Under the pieces are notes generated by a model. It searched no databases, was not told the DNA's origin, and saw nothing but the letters and a program-made list of their open reading frames with translations. From Fibrobacterales bacterium Fibro_02 (GTDB lineage: Bacteria > Fibrobacterota > Fibrobacteria > Fibrobacterales > Fibrobacteraceae): a DNA stretch of 64,000 bases. Each line of letters opens with the position of its first letter. Position 1 is the stretch's first letter. Shown here one piece after another: positions 23,113 through 32,800 of this stretch. The stretch covers positions 1 to 64,000 of the forward strand of contig LVAE01000030.1 of the NCBI GenBank assembly GCA_001603905.1. The letters are read 5' to 3'. Both the position numbers and the translations under genes were made by a program.

Positions 23113-23835
23113 ATGACTGAAAATACAAGCAGCACCAAAATCCTTATTATCGAAGATGAAATCGCTATTGCCGAAGGCCTCATCGACCTCTGCAATGTGA
23201 ACGGCTACGTGGTCAAGCACTGTGCCGACGGCGAGTCTGGCCTTGCCGAAGCCCTCACGGGTCAGTACAACCTGGTCCTGTTGGACCTGATGCTCCCGGG
23301 CATGGATGGCTTCACCGTTTGCGACAAGATCCGTGAGAAGGACCGTTCCCTCCCCATCATTATCTTGTCTGCAAAGAATGCGGATGACGATATCATCAAC
23401 GGTCTTAAGTTCGGTGCCGACGACTACATTCCGAAGCCGTTCTCGGTTCCCATGCTGCTCGCTCGTATTGATGCCGTGCTCCGTCGCAGCCGTCAGACCA
23501 TGGAGAACGAAGGTAAGCTTGTTGCCGGTAGCCTGCGCGTGAATTTCCGCGAATACACTGGTGTGCGCGGTACGGAAGAACTCGCCTTTACCCGTAAGGA
23601 AATCGAAATCCTTGAATACTTGTGGAACAACCGCGATCACGCCGTTCCGCGTTCCGAACTCCTGCGCAAGGTTTGGGGCTACGAAAACGCCGATTCCGTG
23701 GACACCCGTACGGTGGACATCCACATTACCAAGCTCCGCAAGAAGATCGAAGACGATCCGTCCCATCCGAAACTTCTGGTGACTTTCCGCGGTGAAGGCT
23801 ATCAGATGCGTTCTGCTCCGGAATGCGACAAGTAA
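23113..23835 (+). CDS. OmpR-family response regulator
   Basis: 240 residues. The receiver domain (about 8-120) has acidic residues E14-D15, the phospho-acceptor D58 (LLDLMLPGMDGF) and K108 (PKPF). The C-terminal winged helix (about 140-235) has the GYENADSVDTRTVDIHITKLRKKI signature. It would bind DNA after phosphorylation by the downstream kinase, whose gene overlaps the end of this one by 13 nt. Target genes are not evident. Confidence 0.95.
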   Translation: MTENTSSTKILIIEDEIAIAEGLIDLCNVNGYVVKHCADGESGLAEALTGQYNLVLLDLMLPGMDGFTVCDKIREKDRSLPIIILSAKNADDDIINGLKFGADDYIPKPFSVPMLLARIDAVLRRSRQTMENEGKLVAGSLRVNFREYTGVRGTEELAFTRKEIEILEYLWNNRDHAVPRSELLRKVWGYENADSVDTRTVDIHITKLRKKIEDDPSHPKLLVTFRGEGYQMRSAPECDK

Positions 23836-25694
23836 ACTTGAAATCTGTCGTAACTTACATTAAAAAGCACCAGGCCGTCCTGAAGGAACGCCTGGTCTTT
23901 ATTTCCATTTTCCTGGTCATCGCCATTCCGTTGACCATCCTTTTCATCAAGACGTACGAACAGTCTACGGCCCTTGAAGAGAAAAAGATTGAGGAGCGCA
24001 TCGATGCCGCTTACGAAAGCCTGCGTCTGCGCCTTTCTTCTGACTTCAATCTGGAAAACAGCCGTTCCTATAAGGATTACGGCATATTGAACTCCATTAC
24101 GGTGATTGGCGGCAACAGCCGTCTTTTCTCGGAGTTCTTCTCTTACCCAGATTCAAGCGGCCCTTATTGCGATTTTGACTCGCTGTACAGGCAGTGCCGC
24201 AAGGGACTCGTAGGGCATTTTCAGATTTCGCACAGTGGCGAACTCCTGACGCCTTTCTATCCGGACACCAGCACGGGTATCGGCAAGTCGATGTGGGATA
24301 ACTTCTCGTTCGACGACCAGGAACAGCGCAAGAAGACGCGCGACCTGATCCAGCACCTACTTGATGTGTTGGATATTAAGAACGGGCTCCCCAAACGCAC
24401 AGTCCAGACACTCGACTCCACCGAGGCGATTGACCAGCTGTACGACGAGATTCCCGATCTGCAAATTCCGACCCGCGTGGAACTGACTTCCGAAGAAGAA
24501 GCGCTGACCTATATGGCGGAAACGGCGAAGAACGACACGACCATTGCGCCGGACATTCCGATTTTTAACGGAAGCAATACCAACGTGAACATCACGGACC
24601 TGAAAATCCGGATGACTTCCGACTACATGGTGTTTTTCCGCACGATATACATTGGTATGTTGCCGATTGTGCAAGGTTTTGTGGTCGACAAGGGCATTTA
24701 CCTGAACTACATGACGCAAGAGGAGCAGATGGCTTACGCCGAGCTCCCATATGCCATTGAGCTTGTTTACGAAGACAAGGTGCTGCTGACCATTGGCAAG
24801 TATAACGAGCATTACAAGTTGCGTACCAACAGGCAGCTGGCGCCCCCATACGAGAAGATTTCGTTCAAGATGTATGCCGGCCCGACTGCCAATTCGGCGG
24901 GGCTCACGATGCTGTTCAGTGGCCTGATTCTTCTGGTAGTCGTTGCGGTGTGTCTGGTGACGATTTACCGGTTTACGCGCAGCAGGCTCGCGCTTGCGGC
25001 CAAGCGTCAGGACTTTGTGTCGGCCATTACGCATGAACTGAAGACTCCGCTGACGGCCATCAAGATGTATGCGGAACTGTTGCAGAATTCCTGGGTGGCA
25101 AACGAAGAAAAGAAACAGCGCTATTACGGACAAATTGCGAGCGAGGCGGACCGCCTTTCGCGCCTGATCCAGAATGTGTTGAACTTGTCGAAACTCGACG
25201 GAAACCGCTGGAACGTGCAGCTCCGCAAGGAACGTCCCAAGGCGGTGCTGGACGACTTCGTGGCGACCTACAGCAAGAATATTGAAAAGCAGGGCTTTGA
25301 ACTGACGGTGTCGATCGATACGGATGCGAACAATGTCGCGATCCTGATTGACCGCGATGCCGTGATGCAGATCCTGATGAACCTGGTGGACAACTCCCTC
25401 AAGTTCTCTAAGAACGCAAGCTACAAGATGATAAGCATCGAACTCCGTGTGAGCGGGGGCGATATGTACCTTGCCGTGCGTGACTACGGTCCGGGAATCC
25501 CTCCTGCCGAAATGAAGAAGGTGTTCCAGGAGTTTTATCGAGTCGAGAACGAGATGACGCGTTCCACGAGTGGAACGGGTATTGGTCTTTCGATGGTGAA
25601 GAAACTGTGCGCTCTTACCAATATGAAGATTGAAATCGAAAATACGAATCCGGGGCTTCGAACGAAAATCCATTTCCCGCCGCTGGATATCTAA
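23823..25694 (+). CDS. Membrane sensor histidine kinase
   Basis: 623 residues. One membrane helix near the N-terminus (about 22-42) and one at about 360-382 flank a roughly 310-residue exported sensor region that I do not recognise. The dimerisation domain carries H404 (AITHELKTPL). The catalytic domain has the N box (MNLVDNSLKFS), the G1 box (DYGPGIP) and the G2 region (GTGIGLSMVK). It partners the response regulator that precedes it with a 13-nt overlap. The signal is unknown. Confidence 0.93.
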   Translation: MRQVNLKSVVTYIKKHQAVLKERLVFISIFLVIAIPLTILFIKTYEQSTALEEKKIEERIDAAYESLRLRLSSDFNLENSRSYKDYGILNSITVIGGNSRLFSEFFSYPDSSGPYCDFDSLYRQCRKGLVGHFQISHSGELLTPFYPDTSTGIGKSMWDNFSFDDQEQRKKTRDLIQHLLDVLDIKNGLPKRTVQTLDSTEAIDQLYDEIPDLQIPTRVELTSEEEALTYMAETAKNDTTIAPDIPIFNGSNTNVNITDLKIRMTSDYMVFFRTIYIGMLPIVQGFVVDKGIYLNYMTQEEQMAYAELPYAIELVYEDKVLLTIGKYNEHYKLRTNRQLAPPYEKISFKMYAGPTANSAGLTMLFSGLILLVVVAVCLVTIYRFTRSRLALAAKRQDFVSAITHELKTPLTAIKMYAELLQNSWVANEEKKQRYYGQIASEADRLSRLIQNVLNLSKLDGNRWNVQLRKERPKAVLDDFVATYSKNIEKQGFELTVSIDTDANNVAILIDRDAVMQILMNLVDNSLKFSKNASYKMISIELRVSGGDMYLAVRDYGPGIPPAEMKKVFQEFYRVENEMTRSTSGTGIGLSMVKKLCALTNMKIEIENTNPGLRTKIHFPPLDI

Positions 25695-25778
25695 GCGTAT
25701 TTGGCGCACTGGCGACCTTATTTTTAGTATTTTTAGAGTGCCTAGATGTATTGCTGAAGGCAAAACGAGGAACAAACC

Positions 25779-27116
25779 ATGACTCAAGAAGATATCTTGA
25801 ATAATCCGGAAAAATACGATCTTTCTATCGAAACGGTTGGAAAGGGAACATTAAAATCCCCCATGAAGGGCGTCCCTTTTGTGTCGGAGTCTGAACGCGT
25901 AAGCCTTACGGCGGACGTTGGCCGTATTCAGGATTTCTGCAAGCGTGGCATCGAAATTCCGTCGCTCGAAGCGGCCGGTCCTCGTGAAACGATTTTCCAC
26001 GATCCCGCCTGGACGCGTGCGGGTATCGTGACCTGCGGCGGTCTTTGCCCGGGCCTTAACAACGTTATCAAGGGCCTTGTGCAGGTGCTGTGGTTCGACT
26101 ACGGTGTAAGGAACATTTTCGGTATCCCGTACGGCTATCGCGGCTTGAATCCCGCTTACGGTTATTCTCCTATCATCCTGAATCCCGATGTGGTGGACGC
26201 TATCCAGGAAGACGGCGGTACCATTCTCGGAAGCTCCCGCGGTAACCAGGACGCGAAGGTCATGGTTGACACCCTGATGCGCCTGAACATCAACGTGCTG
26301 TTCTGCATCGGCGGAGACGGCACGCTCCGTGGAGCGCACGATATCGCAAAGGAAGTCCAGAAGAGAAAGCAGCCGATTTCTGTCATCGGCATCCCGAAGA
26401 CGATCGACAACGACTTGAACCTGATTGACCGCACCTTCGGTTTCGAAACCGCCGTGCTTTCCGCTACCGATGTCATCACCAGCGCGCACAACGAAGCGAA
26501 TGGTGCCTTCAATGGTCTTGGCCTCGTGAAGCTGATGGGCCGCGACTCAGGCTTTATCGCCGCATACGCAGCTCTTGCGACGACGGTCGTGAACATCTGC
26601 CTTGTTCCCGAAGTGCCCTTTACGCTCGACGGGCTCTTCAAGGCTCTCGAAAGCCGCTACAGCAGCGGCAAGACGCACGCCGTGGTGGTCGTCGCTGAAG
26701 GCGCTGGTCAGGAACTATTCAAGGGGCAGCCCGAACGTAGGGATGCTAGCGGCAACATTTTGAAGAACGACATCGGCGAATTTCTGACCCGAAAGATCAA
26801 GGAACATTTCGACCAGGTCGGCAAGGAAATCAATATCAAGTATTTTGACCCGAGCTACATGGTTCGTAGTATTCCCGCCCAGGGCACCGACGCCATTTTC
26901 TGCTTCCAGCTCGCCGAAGCCGCCGTACACGCGGGCATGGCCGGCAAGACGGATATGGTCGTGGGTAGCATGAACAACGCTTTCTCGCATGTGCCTATCG
27001 AATACGCCGTCAACGAACGCAAGAAGATTAACCCGAACGGAGTCTTGTGGCACGCCGTGCTCGGAATTACCCGTCAGCAGGATTACTTCTCTGGCAAGGG
27101 TAAGGGAAAGAAGTAA
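25779..27116 (+). CDS. pfkA: 6-phosphofructokinase, group III-like
   Basis: 445 residues, longer than E. coli PfkA (320). It phosphorylates fructose-6-phosphate in glycolysis. The nucleotide-binding motif GGDGT (178-182) has Gly where pyrophosphate-dependent enzymes have Asp. PKTIDND has Lys207 where classical ATP enzymes have Gly. This Gly/Lys combination is known in long ATP-dependent PFKs of spirochaetes, trypanosomatids and Entamoeba. ATP is therefore the likelier phosphate donor, but the assignment is not certain. The N-terminal 75 residues form the extra domain of this group. Confidence 0.9.
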   Translation: MTQEDILNNPEKYDLSIETVGKGTLKSPMKGVPFVSESERVSLTADVGRIQDFCKRGIEIPSLEAAGPRETIFHDPAWTRAGIVTCGGLCPGLNNVIKGLVQVLWFDYGVRNIFGIPYGYRGLNPAYGYSPIILNPDVVDAIQEDGGTILGSSRGNQDAKVMVDTLMRLNINVLFCIGGDGTLRGAHDIAKEVQKRKQPISVIGIPKTIDNDLNLIDRTFGFETAVLSATDVITSAHNEANGAFNGLGLVKLMGRDSGFIAAYAALATTVVNICLVPEVPFTLDGLFKALESRYSSGKTHAVVVVAEGAGQELFKGQPERRDASGNILKNDIGEFLTRKIKEHFDQVGKEINIKYFDPSYMVRSIPAQGTDAIFCFQLAEAAVHAGMAGKTDMVVGSMNNAFSHVPIEYAVNERKKINPNGVLWHAVLGITRQQDYFSGKGKGKK

Positions 27117-27184
27117 TTCTTTTCTGGAATTAAATAGGAGGGGAGCTTTATTTTGAAGAAATTGTATTTAGGAGGATTATAGCT

Positions 27185-27328
27185 ATGCTAAAGCATGAAG
27201 ATAAGGTTTTAATTCGAACGGCCCTTATGGAATATCGTTATCTTTTGTTCAAGACCTATCACGGCACCGAAGACGAAAAGGAGCAGATTGCTCACGTGAA
27301 CAAGGTGCTGCAGGGTTGGAAAGTGTAG
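27185..27328 (+). CDS. Small conserved-looking protein, 47 residues
   Basis: The frame encodes MLKHEDKVLIRTALMEYR and onward to a C-terminal VNKVLQGWKV, a charged, probably helical protein. AGGAGG lies about 10 nt before the ATG, one of the strongest ribosome-binding sites in the window. The stop at 27326-27328 is 10 nt before the next gene. I recognise no family. The strong ribosome-binding site and tight spacing argue that it is real. Confidence 0.6.
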   Translation: MLKHEDKVLIRTALMEYRYLLFKTYHGTEDEKEQIAHVNKVLQGWKV

Positions 27329-27338
27329 CTCGCGAGGA

Positions 27339-28100
27339 ATGATGAAACGCTTTTTGGTTTTGTTTCTGCTTTTTGCCGTGTGCGGTATGGGGTTTGCCAA
27401 CGAGGATCTTCGTGTGGCGGATTCCTGCTATGCGGCTCGTGCAGAACGGGCCAAGGGCGACAAGGCGGATGCCAAGAATGCGAAGATGATGATAGAGCAT
27501 TACCTGAAGGCGATGGGAGATTCGTCTGTCTGGGAACGCGCTACTGAGGGTTATGTGAAGAGCCTGTTCTTCTCGTTCCGTTTCGTTCATTTCGAAAAGA
27601 ACCAGCGCAAGGCGAAACTCGATAGCCTGAAGGCGATTAGCGAGACGGCCTACCAGCAGTTCCCCAGGAACAAGGAAATTGCGCACGTGTACGCGAGCGC
27701 CCTTTCGATGTGGGGGAACGAACGCGGTGCGCTTACCTCGGTGAAGGACGGCGTTGCGGCGAAGGTTCGCGATGTGGCGACTGCCGCCGAGGACTATCAG
27801 GTGCTGGGCCGTGCGCATTTCGTGCTGCCTTACGTGCCGCTGATTCTTTCGTGGCCCGACAAGAAGTTGGCCGACAAGTACTTGAACATGGCCCTGCAAA
27901 AGAACCCGCGGGACCTCTACAACTATTTCTTCTTGGCGGAGCTGCGCTTTGACCAGAAGCGCTACGCCGATGCCCTCGACCTGATCGATCGTGGACTTTC
28001 GCGTGGAATCCGCACTAACTATTTCCTTGAAGACAAGCGTGGCCGTTGGGAGCTTAAGGAACTCCAGAAGAAGATTAACGCGAAACTCGACAAGAAATAA
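27339..28100 (+). CDS. Exported TPR-like protein
   Basis: 253 residues. A signal peptide (about 1-21, ending GMGFA) is followed by helical repeats. Examples are KNAKMMIEHYLKAMGDSSVWERA, a stretch on relay of conserved Ala and Tyr, and ADKYLNMALQKNPRDLYNYFFLAELRF near the end. The layout resembles the TatT-like soluble TPR protein of lipoprotein/TRAP-type systems, but that is only a similarity of shape. It follows the 47-residue gene at 10 nt and is ended by a strong terminator. Confidence 0.65.
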   Translation: MMKRFLVLFLLFAVCGMGFANEDLRVADSCYAARAERAKGDKADAKNAKMMIEHYLKAMGDSSVWERATEGYVKSLFFSFRFVHFEKNQRKAKLDSLKAISETAYQQFPRNKEIAHVYASALSMWGNERGALTSVKDGVAAKVRDVATAAEDYQVLGRAHFVLPYVPLILSWPDKKLADKYLNMALQKNPRDLYNYFFLAELRFDQKRYADALDLIDRGLSRGIRTNYFLEDKRGRWELKELQKKINAKLDKK

Positions 28101-28135
28101 AAGATGTCGGGCTGAACCCGGCTTTACAATAAAGG

Positions 28136-28160
28136 AAAGCACCGCCAAGGCGGTGCTTTT
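28136..28160 (+). terminator. Terminator after the TPR-like gene
   Basis: An 11-bp perfect stem (28136-28146 with 28149-28159) with a 2-nt turn and T-run. Confidence 0.85.
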
Positions 28161-28170
28161 AAAATGAGTG

Positions 28171-28330
28171 CCTGGATCCTCCACAGCGTGCTTCGCCCGC
28201 GTGTAGGATGACGGGGGTGGGCGCGCGAGCGGTCTTATTGTGAGCAAAAAGCGACCCGGTGTTAACGGGTCGCGATTGCGAGAGCGAGCGCTCGGGGGCC
28301 GTACTTAGTAGATTGGGCGCGAGCGGTCTT
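28171..28330. repeat. Repeat-rich gap between convergent genes
   Basis: This holds a TGTCATCC-family fragment (28171-28212, ending GGATGAC) and two copies of GCGCGAGCGGTCTT (28223-28236 and 28317-28330). Between these lies an 8-bp stem hairpin GCGACCCG/CGGGTCGC (28251-28273). No gene is present. Confidence 0.7.
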
Positions 28331-28337
28331 TATTCTA

Positions 28338-29726
28338 TTAACCAGCCTGTACTGCAGTCAAGGCAATCGTGTACACGATGTCTTCCACGAGGGCGCCACG
28401 GCTGAGGTCGTTCACCGGCTTGGCGAGACCCTGGAGCATCGGGCCGATGGCAATCGTGCCATGGGCACTGCGCTGCACAGCCTTGTAGCCGATGTTTCCG
28501 GCAGAAAGGCTCGGGAACACGAACACGGTGGCCTTGCCGGCGACGGTGCTGCCCGGGGCCTTCAGGGAACCTACGCTCGGCACGGTCGCGGCGTCGTACT
28601 GCAGCGGACCATCGACGAGCATTTCGGGGCGGGCTTCCTTCACGATCTTGGTGGCTTCGCGAACCAGGTCTGCATCCGGGCCCTTGCCGCTGTTCATGGT
28701 GCTGTAGCTGAGGAGTGCCACGCGGCTGGGGAGGCCGAAGGCCTTCGCGGTGTCGTCGCACTGCATGGCGATGCCGGCGAGTTCTTCGGCGGTCGGGTTC
28801 AGGTTGATGGCGCAGTCGCCGTAGATGTAGGTCTTGTCCGGCATGCACATGAAGAACACGGAGCTCACGGACTTCACGCCGGGGGCGCACTTGATGACCT
28901 GAAGGGCCGGGCGGAGCGTGTCGGCGGTGGAGTGGATGGCGCCGGAAACGAGGCCGTCCACTTCGCCCATCTTGAGCATCATGGTGCCGAGCATCACGTT
29001 GTCGGCGAGGGCTGCGCGGGCCTGTTCTTCGGTGAGACCCTTGGACTTGCGGAGTTCAACGAGGGTCGGCACGTACTTTTCGGCGAGTTCTGCAGACGGT
29101 TCGATGATTTCGATATCGGCGGGGAGGGTGACACCCTGTTCCTTGGCGACGGCGAAGATTTCGTCCTTCTTGCCGATGAGCACCGGCACGGCGATTTTGC
29201 GGTCGATTACGAGCTTTGCGGCCTGCACGGTACGCGGTTCGGAACCTTCGGGGAGTACGATGCGCTTCTTGGCCTTGGAGGCCTTCAGGAGGAGGCCTGC
29301 GCGGAACATGGCCTGCGAGGTCTTGCGTTCGGCGGGTTCTGCGGCGAGGTCCTTGGCGAGGCACTTGCTGCAGGCGAGCAGACGGTTGGGGCAGAACAGG
29401 TCTGCGTCTTCGCTGTCGGAATAAATCTTGGCGTCGAGGGCTGTTGCCAGGGAGTCGTTGTACTTCTGGGCAATCACGTCGCTCATGCCCTGGGCGCCTT
29501 CGACCACGACGGCGTCGACGGAATCAAAGTCCTGCGAGAGGAAGTCGGCGGCGATCTTTTCCATGAGCACGGCGGAATTGTGGGCCTTGAGTTCCTTGGC
29601 GGCTTCGGCTCCGTTCACGCAGGGCTTGTAGGCGGCGGCGATCAGGCCGGCGGCGGCTACGGCGTCCATGACTTCCTTGACTTTTGCTTCCATGTTGGCG
29701 GAGGCGACTAGATACACTCGATTCAT
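28338..29726 (-). CDS. pta: Phosphate acetyltransferase
   Basis: 462 residues. It converts acetyl-CoA and phosphate to acetyl phosphate, feeding acetate production. The C-terminal catalytic domain (about 140-460) has [36 protein letters not shown] and [13 protein letters not shown], all conserved in PTA_PTB enzymes. The N-terminal ~130 residues ([19 protein letters not shown]...) are a shortened relic of the P-loop-like domain of long Pta proteins (about 710 residues in E. coli). No intact Walker A is visible. AGGAG lies upstream of the ATG. No ackA gene is adjacent. Confidence 0.92.
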   Translation of the reverse strand: MNRVYLVASANMEAKVKEVMDAVAAAGLIAAAYKPCVNGAEAAKELKAHNSAVLMEKIAADFLSQDFDSVDAVVVEGAQGMSDVIAQKYNDSLATALDAKIYSDSEDADLFCPNRLLACSKCLAKDLAAEPAERKTSQAMFRAGLLLKASKAKKRIVLPEGSEPRTVQAAKLVIDRKIAVPVLIGKKDEIFAVAKEQGVTLPADIEIIEPSAELAEKYVPTLVELRKSKGLTEEQARAALADNVMLGTMMLKMGEVDGLVSGAIHSTADTLRPALQVIKCAPGVKSVSSVFFMCMPDKTYIYGDCAINLNPTAEELAGIAMQCDDTAKAFGLPSRVALLSYSTMNSGKGPDADLVREATKIVKEARPEMLVDGPLQYDAATVPSVGSLKAPGSTVAGKATVFVFPSLSAGNIGYKAVQRSAHGTIAIGPMLQGLAKPVNDLSRGALVEDIVYTIALTAVQAG

Positions 29727-29859
29727 AGAAAACTCCTGTTGATTTTAAATTTCGCCTTTAAAATTAGGATTTTGAGGTGAGGTTTGCAGATGAAATTGCG
29801 AAAATAACCTATTTTTACACCTGGTTGAAATGTGTTTGGGCTTATTATGGAGAGCGCGG

Positions 29860-32800
29860 ATGAAGTGCAATAACTTTTTCCGGGGTTTGGTATTTTTCCT
29901 GGCCCTACTAGCAACGAACACGTTTGCACAGAGCTATGTTGCCATAGCTCATGTGATCTATGACGGCAATACCCTTTATTATGCCGACAACGAAAAGGAC
30001 GATGACCTTAAATTCAAGCCTCTCGCCAAGGGCGAAGACGGAACTTTCGACATCAAGTTTGCCGAAGAACGTCTTAAGGCGAGTGCCATTGGCAAGCGTC
30101 GGTTGCGCTTCGGTTTAAAGTGCACCGAGGGAACTCCCGACTGCGAAACCTACCTGAACCCGGAAACTGAAAACAAGCCGCTCCTTAAGGACCTGTTCCC
30201 CGAATACGAGGAGGGTAAAGAGGATCAGCCCATCTACGAAATCTGGATAGAGATTGGCGAAGACGGAACGGTGACCCTTTACGACGAAACCACCAAGCCA
30301 ACGATTGCTGTTCCCACGACGAAAACAATCAGGTTCCTTGCCCCGTGGACCAATACGGGTGTTTCGATTGTGTTGAGCGGCAAGAGCGACTATATGACTC
30401 CCATCACCGAAACTTATTGTGGATGGTTCGAGTTCCAGTCTATCCTTACTCCCAAGGAAGCCTATGTTTATTTCAAGCAGACGATCGGCGGCAACAATGT
30501 CGGCAAGAACGGCGTCACCAAGGAAGAAATTTCTGTAGAAGATGAAATCAAGCTAGATTCTGTTCTCGCCATTTCTGATACCGTATGGATTCTTGCGACC
30601 ATGTACGGCGACCCCGAACTGTATTCTGAATTCCCGGGTGAACTGGGCGACTGCCCTGTCAAGAAACTTCCGGTGATGATGTTCGACTGGCTGCATGGCA
30701 GCGAAAGCGACGAGAAGAATGCGGCGAGCCAGGCCGGCACGACCAGCCAGGACTTCGGTACCGGCGGATGCAAGAAGGATAACGGATACGGCATCATGAA
30801 GGGAATGGTCGAATCGCAGCTGGGCCCGAATGGCGTCCCTGTGCGTTCCGCCAATTTCCCGAGCGACTGTAAGCTGACGGACCATCTGGAAAACTGGTTC
30901 GTTCCCGAAGTGGTTGCCCAGGATGCCGCCGGCAATACCTACACCAACGCCACTTGCCGTGAGTTGGAACTCAACTTGACCGAAGACGGTTTCTGGCTCG
31001 GACAGAAGAATACCGATAGCCCCGAAAAGGGTCTGTTCTTCCTGGATGACTTCCAGTATCTGGATTCGGCGAAGACGGTTCCGAACCCGATGTACGACAA
31101 CATCAATTCCGAAAAGTACGGAACCCACAACTACGGCTTTACCATGGCACTCCAGGCCCAGTTCGAATATGTGAAGGGCCAGTACTTCGAATTCCTGGGC
31201 GACGACGATGTGTGGGTGTTTATTAACAATAAGCTTGTGGTGGATATCGGTGGCCAGCATGAGGCCAAGGAAGGAAAGGTCAAGCTGGATACTCTCGGAC
31301 TGACGGAAGGCGAGACTTATCCGTTCCGAATCTTCTATGCGGAACGCCACAAGAACCAGTCGAATTTTAAGATGCGCACCTCGATGGACCTGAAGGCCGA
31401 GGCGAGCATGTTCCTGGCAGACCTCTCGAACGATCCGAAGCTTATCCAGAAGGAAGTCTGGCAGATCGTGCGCAAGAAGGCGCTCTCTTGTGATTTCCTG
31501 AATACATCGACTGATACGACTTTGGAACGCGGCCCGTCGGACTTCGTCCTGTTTGGGCGCAGTCTCGGCAAGGGTGGCGTGGCGCTCAAGACTCTCGATT
31601 CGATTTACTATGCAGGCATTATCATCACGAACGATTTCACGATGGTGACGGTCGATGTCAGGGAAATTGCCAAGGCGCAGGCACTTCCGCCGGGAAACTA
31701 CTACATCCGCGTCCGCCTCAAGGAAAATCCGGATGAATACAAGGATGTCCCGTTCACGATCGATCCTTATGAACTGCCGAACCTCGCCTTTGCAAGTGTC
31801 AAGGATTCTTCCTACTTTGTTGTAAATTATGAAGATCCCGAAAATCCTGACACGACATTCTACGAACAGTTCTGGAGTCCCTTCGGAGATACGGTGAGCC
31901 GCGATGTCGTGAGCGATACCTTGCCCATTAGTCAGGTGAAGGGCGAAAAGATGTGGGCCGGCCGCTCTTATCCGGTGTACATCATGTATGCCGAAGAATG
32001 GGCTACGATTTATAGTGGCATTGCGGTGAAGATTACGGCTTCGACCCCGAACTTGGTTGTTTGCGATTCCATGGGGGAACCCATTGATGAAATCCTGCTC
32101 ACGGAAGGTCACGCGAATTTCTACGTGAAGGCAATTGACGAGGTGGTTGACGGAACGCTTACGATTTCTACCGCAGGTGCGAAGAACAAAACGGTAAGCT
32201 GGACCAAGATCAATATCAAGGTTCCGCCTGTTCCGCAGATTGAGTCCGCCTACATCTACGACCGTACCGGTGACGGCCGCGCCGACAGTATCTGGATCAA
32301 GTTCAACAAGCCGCTCGGCGGACAGAGCGTACTCGACTCGCTCAAGTTTATTTTCGGTGAAAGCTTTGATGACGCTTACCATGTGTCGTACAAGGATGGC
32401 GACATGGATGTGAGCCTTGTGGCCGTGGGCGACGGATTTGGTACGAGTATCTTTACGGGTGGCGACACCAAGGCCTACAACGGCAAGGTCAATATCTGGT
32501 ATACCTATACCGATCCCGAAGACGGCAAGACGGCGATATTCCCGGTCGATGGTGCGCTTACGGACAAGGTCGGCCCCGTGATCATTGCTGCCGAAGTCAA
32601 GTACCTCAAGGACGGCAACACGCAGCTGATGCTCAACTTTAGTGAAGGTCTCGATGAAAGCAATGCAGGCGTCGAATTATTCCGTTTCCACTGCTGGAAA
32701 AACGATGTGCTAGATTCCGCGGTGAAGGCTGCGGGCGACATCGGTACGATGCCTGCCAATGTCTGGAAGCTGATTTTCCCGAAGGGAAGCGATGCCGACA

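Noticed and set aside
27153-27182. A 9-codon TTG-initiated leader peptide before the 47-residue gene
   Set aside because: Possible with AGGAGG upstream, but there is no attenuation structure or amino-acid bias to support it.
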